A stretch of DNA of 13,972 nt, taken from the NCBI GenBank assembly GCA_018701215.1, contig JABIWH010000046.1, positions 1 through 13,972 of the forward strand, read 5' to 3'. The number at the start of each line of letters is the position of its first letter. Positions within the stretch are counted from its first letter, which is position 1. A program made the translations under genes and the position numbers. This DNA is from Rhodospirillaceae bacterium. GTDB lineage: Bacteria > Pseudomonadota > Alphaproteobacteria > GCA-2731375. The notes under the pieces are model-generated. The model did not search any database, was not told the origin of the DNA, and saw only the letters and a list, made by a program, of their open reading frames with translations. This document shows, in pieces, positions 13,236-13,972 of the stretch.

Positions 13236-13889
13236 TTACTTGCCCCAAGTCCCGACTTCAAATCCCGCCCCATCCGCGCTCTGCCGCACGGTCTTCACGG
13301 CCCGGTCCTTGAAACTCTGCTCCCGCAGTTGCTGCACCGCTTCCCCTGTGCCGCCGAAGGGACAGACCAGATCAATGAGCCAGAGATTGTCGCCGCTTTG
13401 CCAGTCCTCTGGTGCGAGGCGCAGGCGGGGGGCCGCGAAGGTGGAGAGGGGCAATGCGCCCGCCGCCGCTGATGGCGCCGCGCTATCCGCCTGAGCATCT
13501 GCCTCAGTGCCGCCCTCAATGCACTCATCAATCCCCAGGCTCTGCATCACCCGCACCTCCACCTCGTTCGATAGCAGGGCCCAGGAGGCATAGGCGACGG
13601 GCATGTTGTTGCGCCGCCACAGGCGGAACTGTTTATGCGCGATGGGCGGGACCAGCAGCCATTCCATGTCGCCCACGAACAGATGCCGATGGGCCCGTGA
13701 CTGCATCATCACCCAGGCCGCTTGGCCCAGAATAGCCGAGAGGTCCGGGGTGATCTGCGCGGTTTGGCCGCCGGCTTGCGGGGCGTCCTGAGCGTTGGTT
13801 TGAATATTATCTTGGCTGTCGTCCTGGGCGTCCACCTGGCCGTCCGGCGGCGCCGTGGCGCCTCCTGCGTCGTGCCCGGGCCCGCTCAT
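13236..13889 (-). CDS. HlyC-type toxin-activating lysine acyltransferase
   Basis: This 217-residue protein belongs to the family that transfers an acyl group from acyl carrier protein to internal lysines of RTX protoxins in the cytoplasm. The match to HlyC is clear over ILGQAAWVMMQSRAHRHLF at 53-71 (His67 aligns with HlyC His23), PVAYASWALLSNEVE at 97-111, and EDWQSGDNLWLIDLVCPFGG at 161-180 (Asp173 aligns with the catalytic Asp of HlyC). Two oddities stand out: a 47-residue low-complexity Gln/Asp/Ala N-terminal tail, and an Ala-rich insertion of about 30 residues at 121-152. The ATG at 13887-13889 has a weak ribosome site. The segment from 48 to 217 contains everything the family needs, so a shorter native start cannot be excluded, but no later ATG precedes Ile53. 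No RTX toxin or type I exporter gene is in the window. Confidence 0.85.
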   Translation of the reverse strand: MSGPGHDAGGATAPPDGQVDAQDDSQDNIQTNAQDAPQAGGQTAQITPDLSAILGQAAWVMMQSRAHRHLFVGDMEWLLVPPIAHKQFRLWRRNNMPVAYASWALLSNEVEVRVMQSLGIDECIEGGTEADAQADSAAPSAAAGALPLSTFAAPRLRLAPEDWQSGDNLWLIDLVCPFGGTGEAVQQLREQSFKDRAVKTVRQSADGAGFEVGTWGK

Positions 13890-13948
13890 GGTCCGACCGC
13901 CAGCTTACACATGCCAAACGCCTCCCTCCAGAGTCCCCTCATGATTGG

Positions 13949-13964
13949 TTAACAAAACCTTAAC
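13949..13964. promoter_or_regulatory. CtrA-type motif TTAA-N7-TTAAC upstream of the acyltransferase gene
   Basis: TTAA at 13949-13952 and TTAAC at 13960-13964 are spaced by exactly seven bases, matching the CtrA box known from alphaproteobacteria; the motif reads acceptably on both strands. It lies 60 bases upstream of the acyltransferase ATG. The motif is short and AT-rich, so chance is possible. The 13890-13972 stretch holds nothing else recognisable. Confidence 0.35.
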
Positions 13965-13972
13965 GGCAAGGA

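Noticed and set aside
13211..13273. Longer start for the AT-rich membrane protein at 13273
   Set aside because: The extra 21 codons lie inside the acyltransferase gene or the gap and are GC-rich shadow sequence; the ATG at 13210 has its own ribosome site.
1..13972. CRISPR array, tRNA or rRNA genes
   Set aside because: No regularly spaced repeats of CRISPR type, no tRNA cloverleaf or GGTTCGAAT-type T loop, and no ribosomal RNA sequence were seen on either strand.

Overview
This window looks like chromosomal DNA of a GC-rich alphaproteobacterium, possibly a Rhodospirillales-type lineage. That is an inference from the gene complement, the high GC of most genes and a CtrA-type TTAA-N7-TTAAC motif near the right edge; the sequence alone does not name a species. 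It splits into three parts.

Left (1-2780): the 3' four fifths of a pepN-type M1 aminopeptidase, cut by the window edge, meets a DUF1847 cysteine-rich protein tail to tail; the two stop codons share one CTAG tetranucleotide. A 63-bp palindrome-ended element (2908-2970) follows.

Centre (2968-10933): a leftward cluster encodes a complete peptide/nickel-type (Opp/Dpp-like) ABC importer in the order ATPase D, ATPase F, family 5 solute-binding protein, permease B, permease C. An arylmalonate-decarboxylase-like member of the Asp/Glu racemase superfamily comes next and may be the enzyme acting on the imported solute. A perfect hairpin separates the binding-protein gene from the permease genes. The D ATPase appears to start at a CTG codon behind a near-perfect Shine-Dalgarno sequence. 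Divergent from this cluster, across a 481-bp leader containing a perfect TGAGGCAA-T-TTGCCTCA palindrome, lies a crotonase-family gene closed by a strong intrinsic terminator. Importer, decarboxylase/isomerase-like enzyme and acyl-CoA enzyme together suggest uptake and breakdown of a small carboxylic or peptide-like compound, but the substrate cannot be read from sequence.

Right (10934-13972): a mosaic accessory region. A second, cysteine-poor Asp/Glu-racemase-like gene starts at GTG four bases after a decayed upstream reading frame. It lies between two diverged copies of a 26-bp repeat (21/26 identical), with short repeats TAGCGTCCCCTTT (two copies) and CCTGACCCCGSCTCTTTT (two copies) nearby. 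Further right, reading leftward, are an HlyC-type toxin-activating lysine acyltransferase with an unusual Gln/Asp-rich N-terminal tail, a very AT-rich gene for a membrane-anchored protein of unknown function, and a small gene coupled to it by ATGA whose 3' end has been replaced by a copy of the GGGGTCAG repeat. No RTX toxin structural gene and no type I secretion genes are present in the window. This three-gene block is the most novel-looking part of the sequence.
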